Positions 19,034 to 28,948 are shown, counted from the first letter of the stretch. The stretch is DNA of 64,000 nt from Rhodoplanes sp963724735 (GCA_963724735.1 CAVRVX010000009.1:1-64000), one strand, 5' to 3'. Notes: generated from the letters alone by a model not told the origin. Program-made: numbers and translations.

Positions 19034-19600
19034 CTATGGATAAGCTCTCATATCGCCGCCACGCCAGGCGATCGGGAACAGCAAGGCGAGCGCCTCGCCG
19101 AGGAATTCGCCCTTGGCGGCCTCGTTGATCTCACCGACGAATTCAACGCCGGCCCCGTCGAGCAGCGGCTTGATCCGTACGCGGAAATACTCCTCGTCGA
19201 CCTTGTCGACCTTGGCCGCAATCTTGAGCGGGATGCCGAGAGCGCGCGCGATCCTGATCGCAGGCTCGATCCCTTTTTCCGGCGAAATGCGGCCGAGGAA
19301 AGCGAGATAGCCACCACGCGAATGGAACGTGGGCTTGAGCAGATTGAGCGGCAAGCCGTGGTAGACCGTGGCGAGAAAATTCCCGCTCGGAATCGGCGCG
19401 CGCTGCGCATTCGAGATCGATACGAGCGGCATTTCCGGAAATCCGGCGTAGAGCGCCTTCAGGTCCGGGCAGTCCTGGCGGCCATGCAATGTGGTGACGG
19501 TGCGACCTGCCATCGGCCGGAACATCGGAAACTGGAACTGGTCGATATGGAAATGAATGACGTCGAACTCCTCCGCGCGCTCGGCGACCCGGCCCATCAT
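19034..19600 (-). pseudogene. Glycosyltransferase family 4, internal fragment
   Basis: About 180 residues closely paralogous to residues 78-255 of the intact GT4 at 14250, with MMGRVAERAEEFDVIHFHID and YLAFLGRISPEKGIEPA. The first ~77 residues are missing: the sequence diverges exactly at MMGRVA. The C-terminal EX7E donor motif is cut off after LLFPIAW, so it is not functional. It faces the Crp/Fnr fragment divergently. Confidence 0.85.
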
Positions 19601-19634
19601 AAGAAGGACCGAACCTCAAGAAGGACGCTGGGTC

Positions 19635-20153
19635 ATGGCGATCGAACGAAGACTGTCATTCGATCCGAAAACTTTTCTCGCCAAGGTCGGTGAGGGACGG
19701 AGCATCGGAAGCTACCGCAAGGATCAGGTCGTCTTTTCACAAGGCGATCCGGCGGATGCGGTCTTCTACATCCAGAAGGGCAAGGTCAAGGTCACGGTTG
19801 TGTCGGAGCAAGGAAAGGAAGCCGTCGTCGCGATTCTCGGCGCAGGCGATTTCTTCGGCGAGGCGTGCCTGGCCGGCCAGGCGAGGCGCCTGGCGACGGT
19901 CGCGGCAATGGCGGACTCCATCATCGTGTGGCAGGCGCAAGCCGCCGATCTGCTCTTCGTTCTCGCGCTTTGGGGGAGTAATCCGACCGGATCAGGCTCC
20001 CCGCCCGCAGCGCGCCGCTGGCACATCCGCAGTCGACGGGACACGAGCAGGCACGGCCCTGTCACAGGAGGAAACACTGAGGCCTCAGTTCAATATACAG
20101 AAGGCCGACTGCTCATGAAACGACACTCAACTTTGTCGAAAGAACCGCCATAG
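19635..20153 (+). pseudogene. Crp/Fnr regulator, N-terminal cNMP-binding half
   Basis: Start at MAIERRLSFDPKTFLAKVGE after AAGAAGGA. Residues 1-98 form a cyclic-nucleotide-binding beta-roll: FSQGDPADAVFYIQKGKVKV, VVAILGAGDFFGEACLAGQ and RRLATVAAMADSIIV. After about 19930 the frame runs into unrelated residues, so the dimerisation helix and the DNA-binding half are gone. The missing half is the kind found at 1918-2186, on the other strand 17 kb away. If expressed it could bind ligand but not DNA. Confidence 0.8.
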
Positions 20154-20428
20154 CTTTGTATTTTGCGTTGAATAGCGCGACCACGCGGGGGCACGTTTTC
20201 TACTATACTTTCCTCTTCGTGGACAGGGTCTCCTCTATCTAGGAATACACAGCTCCATCGCGTGCTCTGGAATGGTTGATCTGACCTATTCTCTACGGAG
20301 AGGAGAAGATAAGTGGAGGTCCCACTTTTTTCTGTTTCAAGCACGTTTATCGACAGTGGATTTTCAGCGCCAAAGGACACGCTTGTCATCGCCAAAACAA
20401 ATACCCATAAGAGAAAGTACCTCATCAT
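20090..20428 (-). CDS. Small exported hypothetical protein
   Basis: 112 residues beginning MMRYFLLWVFVLAMTSVSFG, a convincing signal peptide with cleavage near GAEN. The mature part resembles a small beta-sandwich (STYLLLSVENRSDQPFQSTR, ENVPPRGRA). No family recognised. Its 3' end overlaps the tail of the fused Crp frame on the opposite strand, which argues that the tail of that frame is not a real protein. A longer frame extends to 20491 but lacks a signal peptide start. Confidence 0.6.
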   Translation of the reverse strand: MMRYFLLWVFVLAMTSVSFGAENPLSINVLETEKSGTSTYLLLSVENRSDQPFQSTRWSCVFLDRGDPVHEEESIVENVPPRGRAIQRKIQSYGGSFDKVECRFMSSRPSVY

Positions 20429-20504
20429 GTCCTCACAATCCGAGCGGCGCAGTCGCCGGCTCCTGGGGAAAGGAGACGGTAGCGCAATCAACTAGCCGTT
20501 GCCA

Positions 20505-21205
20505 TAGTGGCTGCGAATCACTGGGTTGGGCAGGTTCATGTCTTCGATCTCGGTTTGCAGCTTGCCTCGATAATGCTTGCTGATCCTGCGACCGAAGATC
20601 ACTGTGATCTTGTTGGGCTGCCCTACTGTTCGATTGGCGTCGAGCAGGCGTTCACCGAGGTTGTCCAGTGCCGCGCGCGATGGAAGAGGAGGTTGTCGCA
20701 GAACTCGACCTGCGAGAAGAACAACCGATGCTGGCAGCCGGATTGCTCCCGCTCCCTTGCGGTAAAGAACGGGGTAAGTCGCGCCAGCCACTTTTGGCCG
20801 CAGGTCAACAGGTCCCAAGGGGTGAGCGAGTCGGCGAACTGCTGGATGCTGGAATGCTGGAGGCGCTCGGGTGCCGAGCATTTAAGAAAGGCATTAGCAC
20901 ATTGCTTGAAGTCGATGCCGTCCTCGCGCATTCGGTTGGCGGACCAGTGATGTTGATTGAGGCAGACCCGAGCGGAGAACGGAAGGTAGGGACAGATGCA
21001 CACGAACATCCGTCCCCACTGCCGGTCATGGATATAGAAGTTGTATTGAATGACCCACCGGTTAGCGATTTGAACGTGCCATCGGTTCGCCTTGCTGTCG
21101 CCGACCGCGGTCATGATCCGTGCTGGTTCGCGCGCGCGGTCATGATCCGTGCTGGTTCGCGCGCTTTGAGGATGACCACCACTGCATCGGGGCTCGCCCT
21201 TTGAA
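20505..21205 (-). pseudogene. Degraded hypothetical protein of a widespread family
   Basis: Two frames join to give one product: NRWVIQYNFYIHDRQWGRMF and CPYLPFSARVCLNQHHWSAN in one, then GQPNKITVIFGRRISKHYRG and DMNLPNPVIRSHYGNG in another, with a frameshift near 20640. I recall this pattern from a common uncharacterised family of ~450 residues often found near mobile DNA, but have no functional name for it. Only the middle third is present. Confidence 0.5.
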
Positions 21206-21344
21206 ATATGGATCGACGAAGTCATCGCGGCGGCCTTTTGGGGCCTCCACCACCGGGATGTTCCGCTTCTCTGACCAACGGGCCGTGCGAACGCAAGGGC
21301 GTGGAGCCGATGGCGGCGGTCACGGCTCCGGCGCGGGTGGTCGC

Positions 21345-21702
21345 GGTAGGGACGGAGATTACTCTCCGCCCCCCGCACAGATCCCGGCGGGCGCTGCTAA
21401 CGCAGCGGGCTCCCACCTTGGATAGTGACGAGGAACCGCTTCTCAGGCCACGGATGCAGGATGCGTGGGAATGGCAGGTACCGGTCTGCGATCGTCTTCA
21501 TTCGGGTCCACGTTACTCGGCGCCGCTGGCTGCGGCGCATAAGAGCGCTGTGCCAGCGTTCGATCATGTGATGCCGAAATGCTGAGATCGCTGAGCCGCT
21601 CATCGGCACAGCATAATAGGCCATCCAGCCCCGCAGGACTTGAGCAAGCCATTTGCCCTGCCCATCGATCCCGTCGTGACGGGTCGCCATGAGCTGCTCC
21701 AC
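21345..21702 (-). pseudogene. Group II intron maturase C-terminus and 3' intron end
   Basis: About 100 residues of domain X and the DNA-binding tail of an intron-encoded reverse transcriptase: QGKWLAQVLRGWMAYYAVPM and RVTWTRMKTIADRYLPFPRI, then LHPWPEKRF. It is followed in the same direction by a domain V-like hairpin. The preceding part of the protein is not upstream on this strand; it lies on the opposite strand at 21706-21885. Confidence 0.8.
21380..21412 (-). ncRNA. Group II intron domain V (probable)
   Basis: On the minus strand the hairpin runs GAGCCCGCTGCG, a short loop, then GCGCCCGCCGGGATC, immediately after the maturase C-terminus, where domain V belongs. GAGCCCG pairs with CGGGATC at the base. 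The mid-stem is imperfect, which fits a decayed intron. A domain VI-like GC-rich hairpin follows toward 21345. Confidence 0.6.
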
Positions 21703-21705
21703 GCC

Positions 21706-21885
21706 ATTGCGAACCGCCGCGCTCGAGGCCTCGGTAAACCGGAGCCGTTCGACTTCCTAGGGTTCAAGCATTATTGCGCGACTCGGCGGGACGGCAGCGG
21801 CTTCGTGCTCGGAAGGAAGCCGATGGCCAAACGCATGCGAACCAAACTCGGGAGGCTCACGCGTACAACGCGGTTCTCGACTTAA
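21706..21885 (+). pseudogene. Group II intron reverse transcriptase, RT/X junction piece
   Basis: RARGLGKPEPFDFLGFKHYC and GRKPMAKRMRTKLGRL match the segment that normally precedes domain X in intron-encoded proteins. It points away from the C-terminal piece at 21345-21702, as if the gene were cut and one part inverted. A stop follows at 21885. Confidence 0.75.
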
Positions 21886-22003
21886 AACGTTGGGCGCTTG
21901 AGGTGGCCAAGCGGCGCGGTCTAAAGCGCGCACGGATCGCGCTGGCGCGCAAGCTGGCCGTCGTGCTGCACTGTATTTGGGTCGACAGGGCCGGGGGCGA
22001 GCC

Positions 22004-22427
22004 GTGTTCGAAGGGATCATCCTGCGCTGGCGCATACGCCTCGAAGCGCTGGTCAAATCCGGCGTTTGGGGCGCGATCGCGATCATCGGGCTGATTGTCG
22101 CGCTTTTGTTTGCCGGCGCGGCAGTGTTCGTGCTGGCGCAAGCCGAATATGGGACAATTCGAGCCTTGCTCGGCTTCGCCGGCCTGTTTCTCGCCATCGC
22201 GCTGCTTGCCACGATCGGACGCCGTCACACGGCGGAGCGCCGAGCGGAAAGTGCGCGCGGCGTCCGCGAACGCGCCCGCCGTGCCGTCATGGCTGCTCGA
22301 CCCGCGCTTGCTCGCAGCGGGGCTCGATTTCGGAAAGACGCTGGGCGGACGGCGCACAATCGCGATCGGGCTCGTCGGCGCGTTCCTGGTCGGCCTGTGG
22401 CTAAGCCGCAATCTCGATCAGAAGTGA
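22004..22427 (+). pseudogene. Small membrane protein, one frameshift
   Basis: A GTG start leads to VFEGIILRWRIRLEALVKSG, then two transmembrane segments (GAIAIIGLIVALLFAGAAVF and LLGFAGLFLAIALLATIG). A frameshift near 22250 is needed to continue into LLAAGLDFGKTLGGRRTIAI then GLVGAFLVGLWLSRNLDQK, a third segment with a C-terminal stop at 22427. Layout resembles phage-holin-like or DUF1469-type proteins. It precedes a DUF3309 start, which in alphaproteobacteria is a plausible neighbour. Confidence 0.55.
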
Positions 22428-22499
22428 CGATCGGCTGCGTCCCGGAACCTTTGTCGATGCGCAAGATTGCTTCTTCGGTCAACGACTGAGGAGGACCGC

Positions 22500-22616
22500 A
22501 TGTCGACTGTTCTGATCATCATTCTTGTTTTGATTGTCCCCTTCGGGGTTCCAAACCCTCGCCTTCAGGCGAAGCGAAGGGTAGATGACGTCGCATTATG
22601 CGACGATATCGACTGA
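22500..22616 (+). pseudogene. DUF3309 small membrane peptide, truncated
   Basis: Ribosome-binding site GAGGAGG precedes ATG at 22500, giving MSTVLIIILVLIV. This is the N-terminal membrane helix of the DUF3309 family. It then runs into an IS200 left end, whose hairpin begins in the coding sequence, replacing the Gly/Pro-rich tail. Confidence 0.6.
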
Positions 22617-22693
22617 GCAGCCACCCGAAGTACGACCTCAAGGTTCATCCTGTGTGGTGCCCGAAATACCGCAAGCGGGTGCTGACCGGGTGT
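22556..22693 (+). mobile_element. IS200/IS605 left end and TnpA start
   Basis: A subterminal palindrome (TCGCCTTCAGGCGA, 22559-22572) typical of IS200/IS605 ends is followed by ATG at 22598 and MRRYRLSSHPKYDLKVHPVW then CPKYRKRVLTG. This is the N-terminus of the Y1 (HUH) transposase; its catalytic His and Tyr are missing. It is cut at 22693 by IS110 sequence. Confidence 0.7.
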
Positions 22694-22990
22694 TGCGTAG
22701 CGCTCGAACTCAGCAAATCGGCGTGGGTCTGTGCGTTTGCCCCACCGGAGAGTGGACGAGCGAGTGTTCACAGGATGAGCGCTGGTGACGTGGATCGCCT
22801 GGTCAGCATTTTGCGACGGATTTTGGCTCGCATGATTGCTGATTGCCCGCGGCATTCGCACGATCGTATTCGACCCGACGAGCTTTCTCAAACCACGTCG
22901 ACGTCGGCTCGCCAAGACTGATCGGCTTGATGCTGAGGAGATGACCCAAATCCTTCGAACCTGGCTTTCCGGCGATCGTGCTGTTGCCAC
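22694..22990 (+). pseudogene. IS110-family transposase, N-terminal fragments
   Basis: ALELSKSAWVCAFAPPESGR and VHRMSAGDVDRLVSIL in one frame, then LIARGIRTIVFDPTSFLKPR and KTDRLDAEEMTQIL in another, match the DEDD (RuvC-like) domain of IS110 transposases. A deletion near 22830 joins them out of frame. From 22990 to 23195 there is no recognisable gene, only an imperfect inverted repeat around GCGCGCGGTCAAGGG. Confidence 0.7.
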
Positions 22991-23195
22991 GGCTGTCATC
23001 GGAGCGCTGCTCCGCGACGCTCGCGGCAGGGCGGCCGCAAAGCGCGCGGTCAAGGGTGAAAGCCCCAGCGAACGCGGCCTAAGTCAGTGAAAGCACTGCG
23101 GCCCTTGACGGCGCGCTGCGGCCAGCCTTGCCCAAAGGGTCCGCGCAGCCCGATCGTGTCGCCCGGCTGCAACCGCGTGAACGCAGCGGAGGCAT

Positions 23196-23517
23196 CTTGT
23201 ATGAATGGTATAAGGAACTGATAAAGCTCCGAGGAGAAATTCAGGCTTTCGCGGGGTTAAGCAAGGATCGCATGGAAGTTGTTTGCATTGAGAGGGAGAG
23301 TACCCTGGTCGTTAGACGCTGGGGCCGAGAGGAGCAGGTTGCCGCCATCTTCCATTTTGGTGACACTGCTGCGTCTGTCAACGTCCCTTTGCCTTACGGA
23401 CGCCGGCTGAAACGCCTGGCGTCGGGAGAGAAACGATGGAACGGTCCAGGCTGCGACCTGCCCACAGTGTTTCATTCAGACGGAGAAGTCTCGGTGACCT
23501 TGACGAAACACGCCTGA
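23196..23517 (+). pseudogene. treZ: TreZ C-terminal fragment
   Basis: About 105 residues starting GILYEWYKELIKLRGEIQAF and continuing with beta-strand segments (EEQVAAIFHFGDTAASVNVP, EVSVTLTKHA) match the C-terminal domain of malto-oligosyltrehalose trehalohydrolase. This GH13 enzyme releases trehalose from the TreY product. The catalytic barrel is lost, so no TreZ activity comes from here. The stop lies 34 bases before the GH57 gene, consistent with an original treZ-GH57-treY operon. Confidence 0.65.
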
Positions 23518-23551
23518 TTTCGTTGCGAGTCTGCAACCGGAGGACTAAACG

Positions 23552-26011
23552 ATGGACCGATTCATTTGTATCCATGGGCATTTCTATCAACCTCCAAGGG
23601 AAAGCCCCTGGCTGGAGGCAATCGAGATCCAGGATTCGGCGTTCCCTTACCACGACTGGAACGAGCGGATTGCCGCTGAATGCTACGCGGCAAACGCCGT
23701 GTCGAGAATATGGGACACCCGGGGACGAATCGTCCAACTGGTGAACAATTATGCCGGCATAAGCTTCAACTTCGGTCCGACCGTCTTACTCTGGATGCAG
23801 AAATATGCCACCGAAGCCTATGAGGCAATTCTAGAGGCTGACAGACAGAGTGTGGAGAAATTCTCCGGTCATGGGAATGCTTTGGCCCAGGCCTACAATC
23901 ACATGATCCTGCCGCTGGCCAACAGCCGCGACAAGACTACCCAGATTATCTGGGGAATAAAAGATTTTGAATATCGTCTTAAACGCAAGCCCGAAGGGTT
24001 GTGGCTCCCAGAGACGGCTGTAGATCTTGAATCCATGGACATCATGGCACAACACGGCATCGGATTTGCCATCCTTGCTCCCAGTCAGGCACGACGGGTT
24101 CGTTCCATTGGCGGTAATGAATGGCAGGACGTGAGTGGTGGAAGAATCGACCCCGGCATGGCCTATCGGATATCGCTGCCCTCAGGCCGCGTAATGAATC
24201 TGTTCTTTTACGACGGCCCCATTTCACAGGCTCTGGCATTTGAAGGGTTGCTCAACAACGGAGAGACCTTTGCCAACAGGCTGCTGGGCGCATTCCCCGA
24301 CAACCATTCCTCTCCTCGTCTCGTCCACATCGCAACGGATGGCGAAAGCTATGGGCATCATCATCGCGGGGGTGACATGGCCCTTGCTCACGCGCTCCAT
24401 TACATCGAATCCAACGGACTGGCGCAGGTGACTAATTATGCCCGGTACCTGGACGAACACCCGCCGACGCACGAAGTGGAGATCTTTGAGAACAGCTCGT
24501 GGAGTTGCGTTCACGGCATAGAACGTTGGCGGTCGGATTGCGGGTGCAACAGTGGAGGCAACCAGGGTTGGAACCAAGGTTGGCGAGCTCCGCTGCGTGC
24601 TGCCCTGGACTGGCTCCGCGATGCCGTGAATCCGGCTTTCGAACAAACGGCCGGACGATTTCTAAATGATCCCTGGGCAGCTCGCGACGACTACATCGAC
24701 GTCATTGTGGATCGCTCACCCGACCGCGTCAGTGCCTTTCTGAACCGCCACGCAACCCGCGTCTTAAACTCCAGGGACGAGATCACGGTCCTGGAGCTTA
24801 TGGAGCTCCAACGCAACGCCATGCTCATGTACACAAGTTGCGGTTGGTTTTTCGACGAGCTCTCCGGGATTGAGACCGTCCAGGTCATACGATACGCCGG
24901 CAGGGTCCTGCAATTGTCCGACCAGCTTTTTAGCGAATCCTTCGAACCCGGCTTTCTCGAACATCTCGAGCGTGCCAGGAGCAACATACCCGAGCACAGT
25001 GACGGCCGCACCATTTATGAGAAATTTGTCAGGCCTGCCATGCTCGATATGAAAGATGTGGGCGCCCACTATGCCTTAAGCTCGATGTTCCAGAATATCG
25101 GTGAACGCAGCTCGATCTATGCGTATTCAGCCACCCGGGAGGACTACCGCAGCTTTCAGGTTGGAGGCTCAAGGCTGGTGATCGGGCGAGCCACGGTCAC
25201 TTCAGAGGTTACGCGCATATCCTCAAGCTTGTGCTTTGGCGTTCTGCATCTTGGTGATCATAATATCGCCTGCGGCACCGGTGAATACCAGGGCGCGCAA
25301 AAATATGAAACACTGGCCAAAGAGATTTCAGCGGCTTTCGCCGGAGCTGACTTCCCGAAAACCATACTCCTGCTGGGTAAATATTTCGGGACGTCCACCT
25401 ACTCTTTGAGCTCGCTCTTTGCCGATGAGCGCCGAAAAATCCTGAACATCATCATGGGCCCAACTCTGAGAGAGGCTGAAGCTGCATATAGCTCGATTTA
25501 CGAGCACCATGCTCCCTTGATTCGCTTTCTGACCGGGGCCGGCACGCCACGGCCCCAGGTCCTGTCGGTTGCCGCTGACTTGTGCTTGAATGCCAAGCTT
25601 CGCAGAGTGCTTCAAGGGGAGGGGCTTGACCCCGAAGTCGTAAGACCTCTTCTGGAAGAAGCTCGTTTGGCCGGCGCAACTTTGGATGCGACTGCTCTGG
25701 GATTGTTGCTGGCATCCAACATCGAGGGTCTGGCCGAAAAACTTCTCGAGCACCCGGACGACCTTTCTTGCCTGGAGAGGTTGAATAAGGCTGCACAACT
25801 GGTCCACACCTTGCCGTTCGAGGTTAATCTCTGGAAAACCCAAAACATCTGCTACAAAATCCTTCACACCCATTGTGCCAACTTCAAGGAGAAGGCCGGT
25901 CCGGGTGTCCAAAACGCGCAAGAATGGCAACGCCATTACACCGTCTTGGCCGAGAATTTTTTGCTGCCGGCGCCCGTATGCCCGGTAAACAGCAAACCTG
26001 CAAATGAATAG
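23552..26011 (+). CDS. GH57 family protein with DUF3536
   Basis: 819-residue alpha-glucan-active enzyme of the GH57 type. Family motif 1 is IHGHFYQPPRE (His8, His10). The probable nucleophile is Glu154 in GLWLPETAVD, and the acid/base Asp263 lies in IATDGESYGHHH. The C-terminal half matches DUF3536. No signal peptide, so cytosolic. Ribosome-binding site GGAGG is ten bases before the ATG. It ends 18 bases before treY. Its place between treZ and treY points to a role in trimming or branching the malto-oligosaccharides used for trehalose, but the exact activity of GH57-DUF3536 proteins is not settled to my knowledge. GC content is lower than in flanking DNA. Confidence 0.88.
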   Translation: MDRFICIHGHFYQPPRESPWLEAIEIQDSAFPYHDWNERIAAECYAANAVSRIWDTRGRIVQLVNNYAGISFNFGPTVLLWMQKYATEAYEAILEADRQSVEKFSGHGNALAQAYNHMILPLANSRDKTTQIIWGIKDFEYRLKRKPEGLWLPETAVDLESMDIMAQHGIGFAILAPSQARRVRSIGGNEWQDVSGGRIDPGMAYRISLPSGRVMNLFFYDGPISQALAFEGLLNNGETFANRLLGAFPDNHSSPRLVHIATDGESYGHHHRGGDMALAHALHYIESNGLAQVTNYARYLDEHPPTHEVEIFENSSWSCVHGIERWRSDCGCNSGGNQGWNQGWRAPLRAALDWLRDAVNPAFEQTAGRFLNDPWAARDDYIDVIVDRSPDRVSAFLNRHATRVLNSRDEITVLELMELQRNAMLMYTSCGWFFDELSGIETVQVIRYAGRVLQLSDQLFSESFEPGFLEHLERARSNIPEHSDGRTIYEKFVRPAMLDMKDVGAHYALSSMFQNIGERSSIYAYSATREDYRSFQVGGSRLVIGRATVTSEVTRISSSLCFGVLHLGDHNIACGTGEYQGAQKYETLAKEISAAFAGADFPKTILLLGKYFGTSTYSLSSLFADERRKILNIIMGPTLREAEAAYSSIYEHHAPLIRFLTGAGTPRPQVLSVAADLCLNAKLRRVLQGEGLDPEVVRPLLEEARLAGATLDATALGLLLASNIEGLAEKLLEHPDDLSCLERLNKAAQLVHTLPFEVNLWKTQNICYKILHTHCANFKEKAGPGVQNAQEWQRHYTVLAENFLLPAPVCPVNSKPANE

Positions 26012-26029
26012 AAGAGCGGGAAGTCGCTC

Positions 26030-28828
26030 GTGAATATGCCAACCGCGACCTATCGTATTCAATTCAATCCCACGTTCGGCTTTCAGGCAGCGCAGAAAGT
26101 CATTTCCTATCTGGCTGACCTGGGTATATCCGACCTGTACGCTTCTCCCATTTTCAAAGCCGTCAAGGGCAGCCTCCACGGCTATGATGTGGTTGACCCC
26201 AATCAGCTGAATCCCGAGTTGGGAGGGCCCTCTGAGCTGGAGCAACTGGCCGCCGAGCTAAAAGCGCACAATATGGGGTGGATCCAGGACATTGTCCCGA
26301 ATCATATGGCGATAGATTCCGATAATCGGCTGTTGATGGATATTTTGGAAAATGGTTCCAGCTCAAGGTACTTTCAGTTTTTCGATGTGGATTGGGATTA
26401 TCCGGCCGCCAGCCTCAACAGGAGAATTCTGGCGCCATTTCTTGGCAGGTTCTATGGGGAGTGTCTCGAAGATGGAGAGATCGCCCTTCAATACGGTCCC
26501 GATGGCTTCAAGGCCGCTTACTACAACCTCGCCTTCCCGTTGCGAATTAAATCTTATCTCAATCTTTTTAGCAATTTGTCCCAGTTAAAAAGGAAAATTG
26601 CCGAAGACGATCCCGACTTTATCAAACTCCTCGGCATCCTATATGTCTTGAAGTCGCTCTCTTCAAGAGATGAGCCGGAGGAGCGCGACAACCAGATAAG
26701 ATTCATCCAGGACACTATGTGGGAAGCCTACAACAGCAACGCCATAATAAAGGCATTTGTCGATGAAAACGTGCGGACCTTCAATGGTGAAAAAGAGAAG
26801 GCCGAGAGTTTTAATTTTCTTGATGACCTTCTTTCCCAACAAGTCTTCAGGCTTTCATTTTGGAAAGTGGCTGCGGAAGAAATAAACTATCGCCGTTTTT
26901 TTTGCGTTAATGGCCTGATCTCACTCAAAGTGGAAGACGAGCACGTTCTGAACCACACGCACGGCCTGATTTTCGATCTGATTGAAAGACGAATAGTAAC
27001 CGGTTTAAGAATTGATCATGTCGACGGACTGTACGATCCGGCAAGCTATCTTCAAAAAGTAAGATGCAGGGCGCCGGCAGCCTATATCGTCATTGAAAAA
27101 ATACTCGATCTCAACGAAGACCTGCCACCTCTGTGGCCGATCCAGGGAACCACCGGCTATGATTTTACAAATTATGTCAATGAGTTGTTTTGCCAAAAGG
27201 AAAATGAGCGAGCATTTAGCAGAATCTATGTCGGCGTAACCGGCTTGAAGAATTCTTATGAAGATGTCGTGCGCGAAAACAAAAAGCTGATGATTCAGGA
27301 AGATATGGCGAGCGACGTCCACAACCTCGCTCAACTCCTGAAGAAGATCTCCAGCCGGGACCGCCATGGAAGCGACATAACACTCACTGCGCTGCAAAGA
27401 GCCTTAACCGAAGTCCTGGCAGTATTTCCCGTATACAGGACCTACATCAACCAGGTTGTGGTCCCGGACGACGACAGGAAATACATTTTGGCTGCGGTGG
27501 ACCGGGCCAGAGCCAATTTCCCCGCCCTGCTACATGGATTTGCGTTCGTACGAAGATTCCTTCTCCTGGACTTTCCCGACTATATTTCTGAGGAAGAGAA
27601 GCAGGAGTGGCTCCACTTTGCCATGAAGTTTCAGCAACTTACCGGGCCGGTAATGGCCAAGGGAGTCGAAGATACCACACATTATGCGTACAACCGGCTC
27701 CTGTCACTCAATGAGGTAGGTGGACAGCCCGGTCATTTCGGCTGCTCGCTCGAAGAATTCCACAGCTTCAACACAAAAAAAAGAGACTTGTGGCCGGACT
27801 CCTTAAATGCAACCTCGACACATGACACCAAAAGAGGTGAAGACGCGCGCGCCAGGATAAATGTATTGTCCGAGATGCCGGACGAGTGGCAGGAAAACAT
27901 TCGAAAATGGATCAAGATAAACAGTGGCAAAAAAAAGCGACTCCACGGCTTTGCCGTTCCGGATAGAAACGACGAGTATTTTTTGTACCAGATTCTGATT
28001 GGCGCCTGGCCATTTTCAGATGTTGAGTATCCCGAATTCATTGAAAGAATTAAGAGATACATTGTCAAAGCTGTCCGGGAAGCCAAAGTCCATACCGCGT
28101 GGTTGAAACCCGACACCGAGTATGAAAACGCTTACATCTCATTCGCTGAGAAAATCCTGGCCCGCTCTAAATCCAACGCATTTCTGAAAGAATTTATCCC
28201 GTTTTGTAAAAGAGTTTCTCATTACGGCATACTCAACTCCCTCTCGCAGACACTGATCAAGATTACCTCACCCGGTGTTCCAGATTTCTATCAGGGATCT
28301 GAACTATGGGACCTGAGCCTGGTGGATCCTGACAATCGTCGGCCTGTTGATTTTGAAAAAAGGCGCGCCATGCTGGCCTGCATCCGTGAACAGGATGATG
28401 CCGATATTGGCCGGCTGGTCCAAGATCTGCTTTCCACGAGAGAGGATGGAAAGATTAAACTCTTTCTCATTTATCGGTCGCTCAAAGCAAAAAAAGGAAA
28501 CCGACAGATCTTCCGTTCCGGCGTTTATCTTCCCCTTGAGTCGGCGGGGAGACTCAGAAACCATGTTATCGCATTTGCCTGGAGGTATGAGCATCAATGG
28601 GCCCTGATCATTGCCCCGAGGTTTCTTAGCCATCTGGTTCAAGAGGGCGAGTTTCCTCTGGGAAGACAAGTATGGCAGGACACGCAGGTGAAAATGCCTA
28701 AAGGGGCGCCTGCTGCCTGGCGAAATGTTATTACGAGCGAAGTGCTTTCTGCGGGCAAGGCACTGTCTGTCGGAGATATATTACTCAGTTTTCCAGTGGC
28801 GTTTCTCATAGGCGAAGGAAAGGAGTAG
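26030..28828 (+). CDS. treY: Malto-oligosyltrehalose synthase
   Basis: 932 residues, normal TreY length. It isomerises the reducing-end alpha-1,4 bond of malto-oligosaccharides to an alpha,alpha-1,1 bond (GH13 fold, intramolecular transglucosylation). It begins with the diagnostic TYRIQFNPTFGFQAAQ. The catalytic nucleophile is Asp329 in GLRIDHVDG, acid/base Glu356 in IVIEKIL, and the stabilising Asp599 in STHDTKRGEDAR; KGVEDTTHYAYNRLL is another TreY signature. It starts 18 bases after the GH57 gene, so co-transcribed. Codons ending in A/T are frequent and GC is clearly below the local average, suggesting transfer from a non-alphaproteobacterial donor, perhaps a deltaproteobacterium. Without an intact treZ here, trehalose release would need another enzyme. 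Confidence 0.95.
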   Translation: MNMPTATYRIQFNPTFGFQAAQKVISYLADLGISDLYASPIFKAVKGSLHGYDVVDPNQLNPELGGPSELEQLAAELKAHNMGWIQDIVPNHMAIDSDNRLLMDILENGSSSRYFQFFDVDWDYPAASLNRRILAPFLGRFYGECLEDGEIALQYGPDGFKAAYYNLAFPLRIKSYLNLFSNLSQLKRKIAEDDPDFIKLLGILYVLKSLSSRDEPEERDNQIRFIQDTMWEAYNSNAIIKAFVDENVRTFNGEKEKAESFNFLDDLLSQQVFRLSFWKVAAEEINYRRFFCVNGLISLKVEDEHVLNHTHGLIFDLIERRIVTGLRIDHVDGLYDPASYLQKVRCRAPAAYIVIEKILDLNEDLPPLWPIQGTTGYDFTNYVNELFCQKENERAFSRIYVGVTGLKNSYEDVVRENKKLMIQEDMASDVHNLAQLLKKISSRDRHGSDITLTALQRALTEVLAVFPVYRTYINQVVVPDDDRKYILAAVDRARANFPALLHGFAFVRRFLLLDFPDYISEEEKQEWLHFAMKFQQLTGPVMAKGVEDTTHYAYNRLLSLNEVGGQPGHFGCSLEEFHSFNTKKRDLWPDSLNATSTHDTKRGEDARARINVLSEMPDEWQENIRKWIKINSGKKKRLHGFAVPDRNDEYFLYQILIGAWPFSDVEYPEFIERIKRYIVKAVREAKVHTAWLKPDTEYENAYISFAEKILARSKSNAFLKEFIPFCKRVSHYGILNSLSQTLIKITSPGVPDFYQGSELWDLSLVDPDNRRPVDFEKRRAMLACIREQDDADIGRLVQDLLSTREDGKIKLFLIYRSLKAKKGNRQIFRSGVYLPLESAGRLRNHVIAFAWRYEHQWALIIAPRFLSHLVQEGEFPLGRQVWQDTQVKMPKGAPAAWRNVITSEVLSAGKALSVGDILLSFPVAFLIGEGKE

Positions 28829-28948
28829 TATGAGCAGACTACTTTAACGGTGCTGTCCCGGCGGCGTTTCCAGCAGTGTCGGCCATCTGCTGAGATTCAA
28901 TGCGTATCCTACTATCAATGGTACTTCTATGAACTTTTGGGGGGTAAG

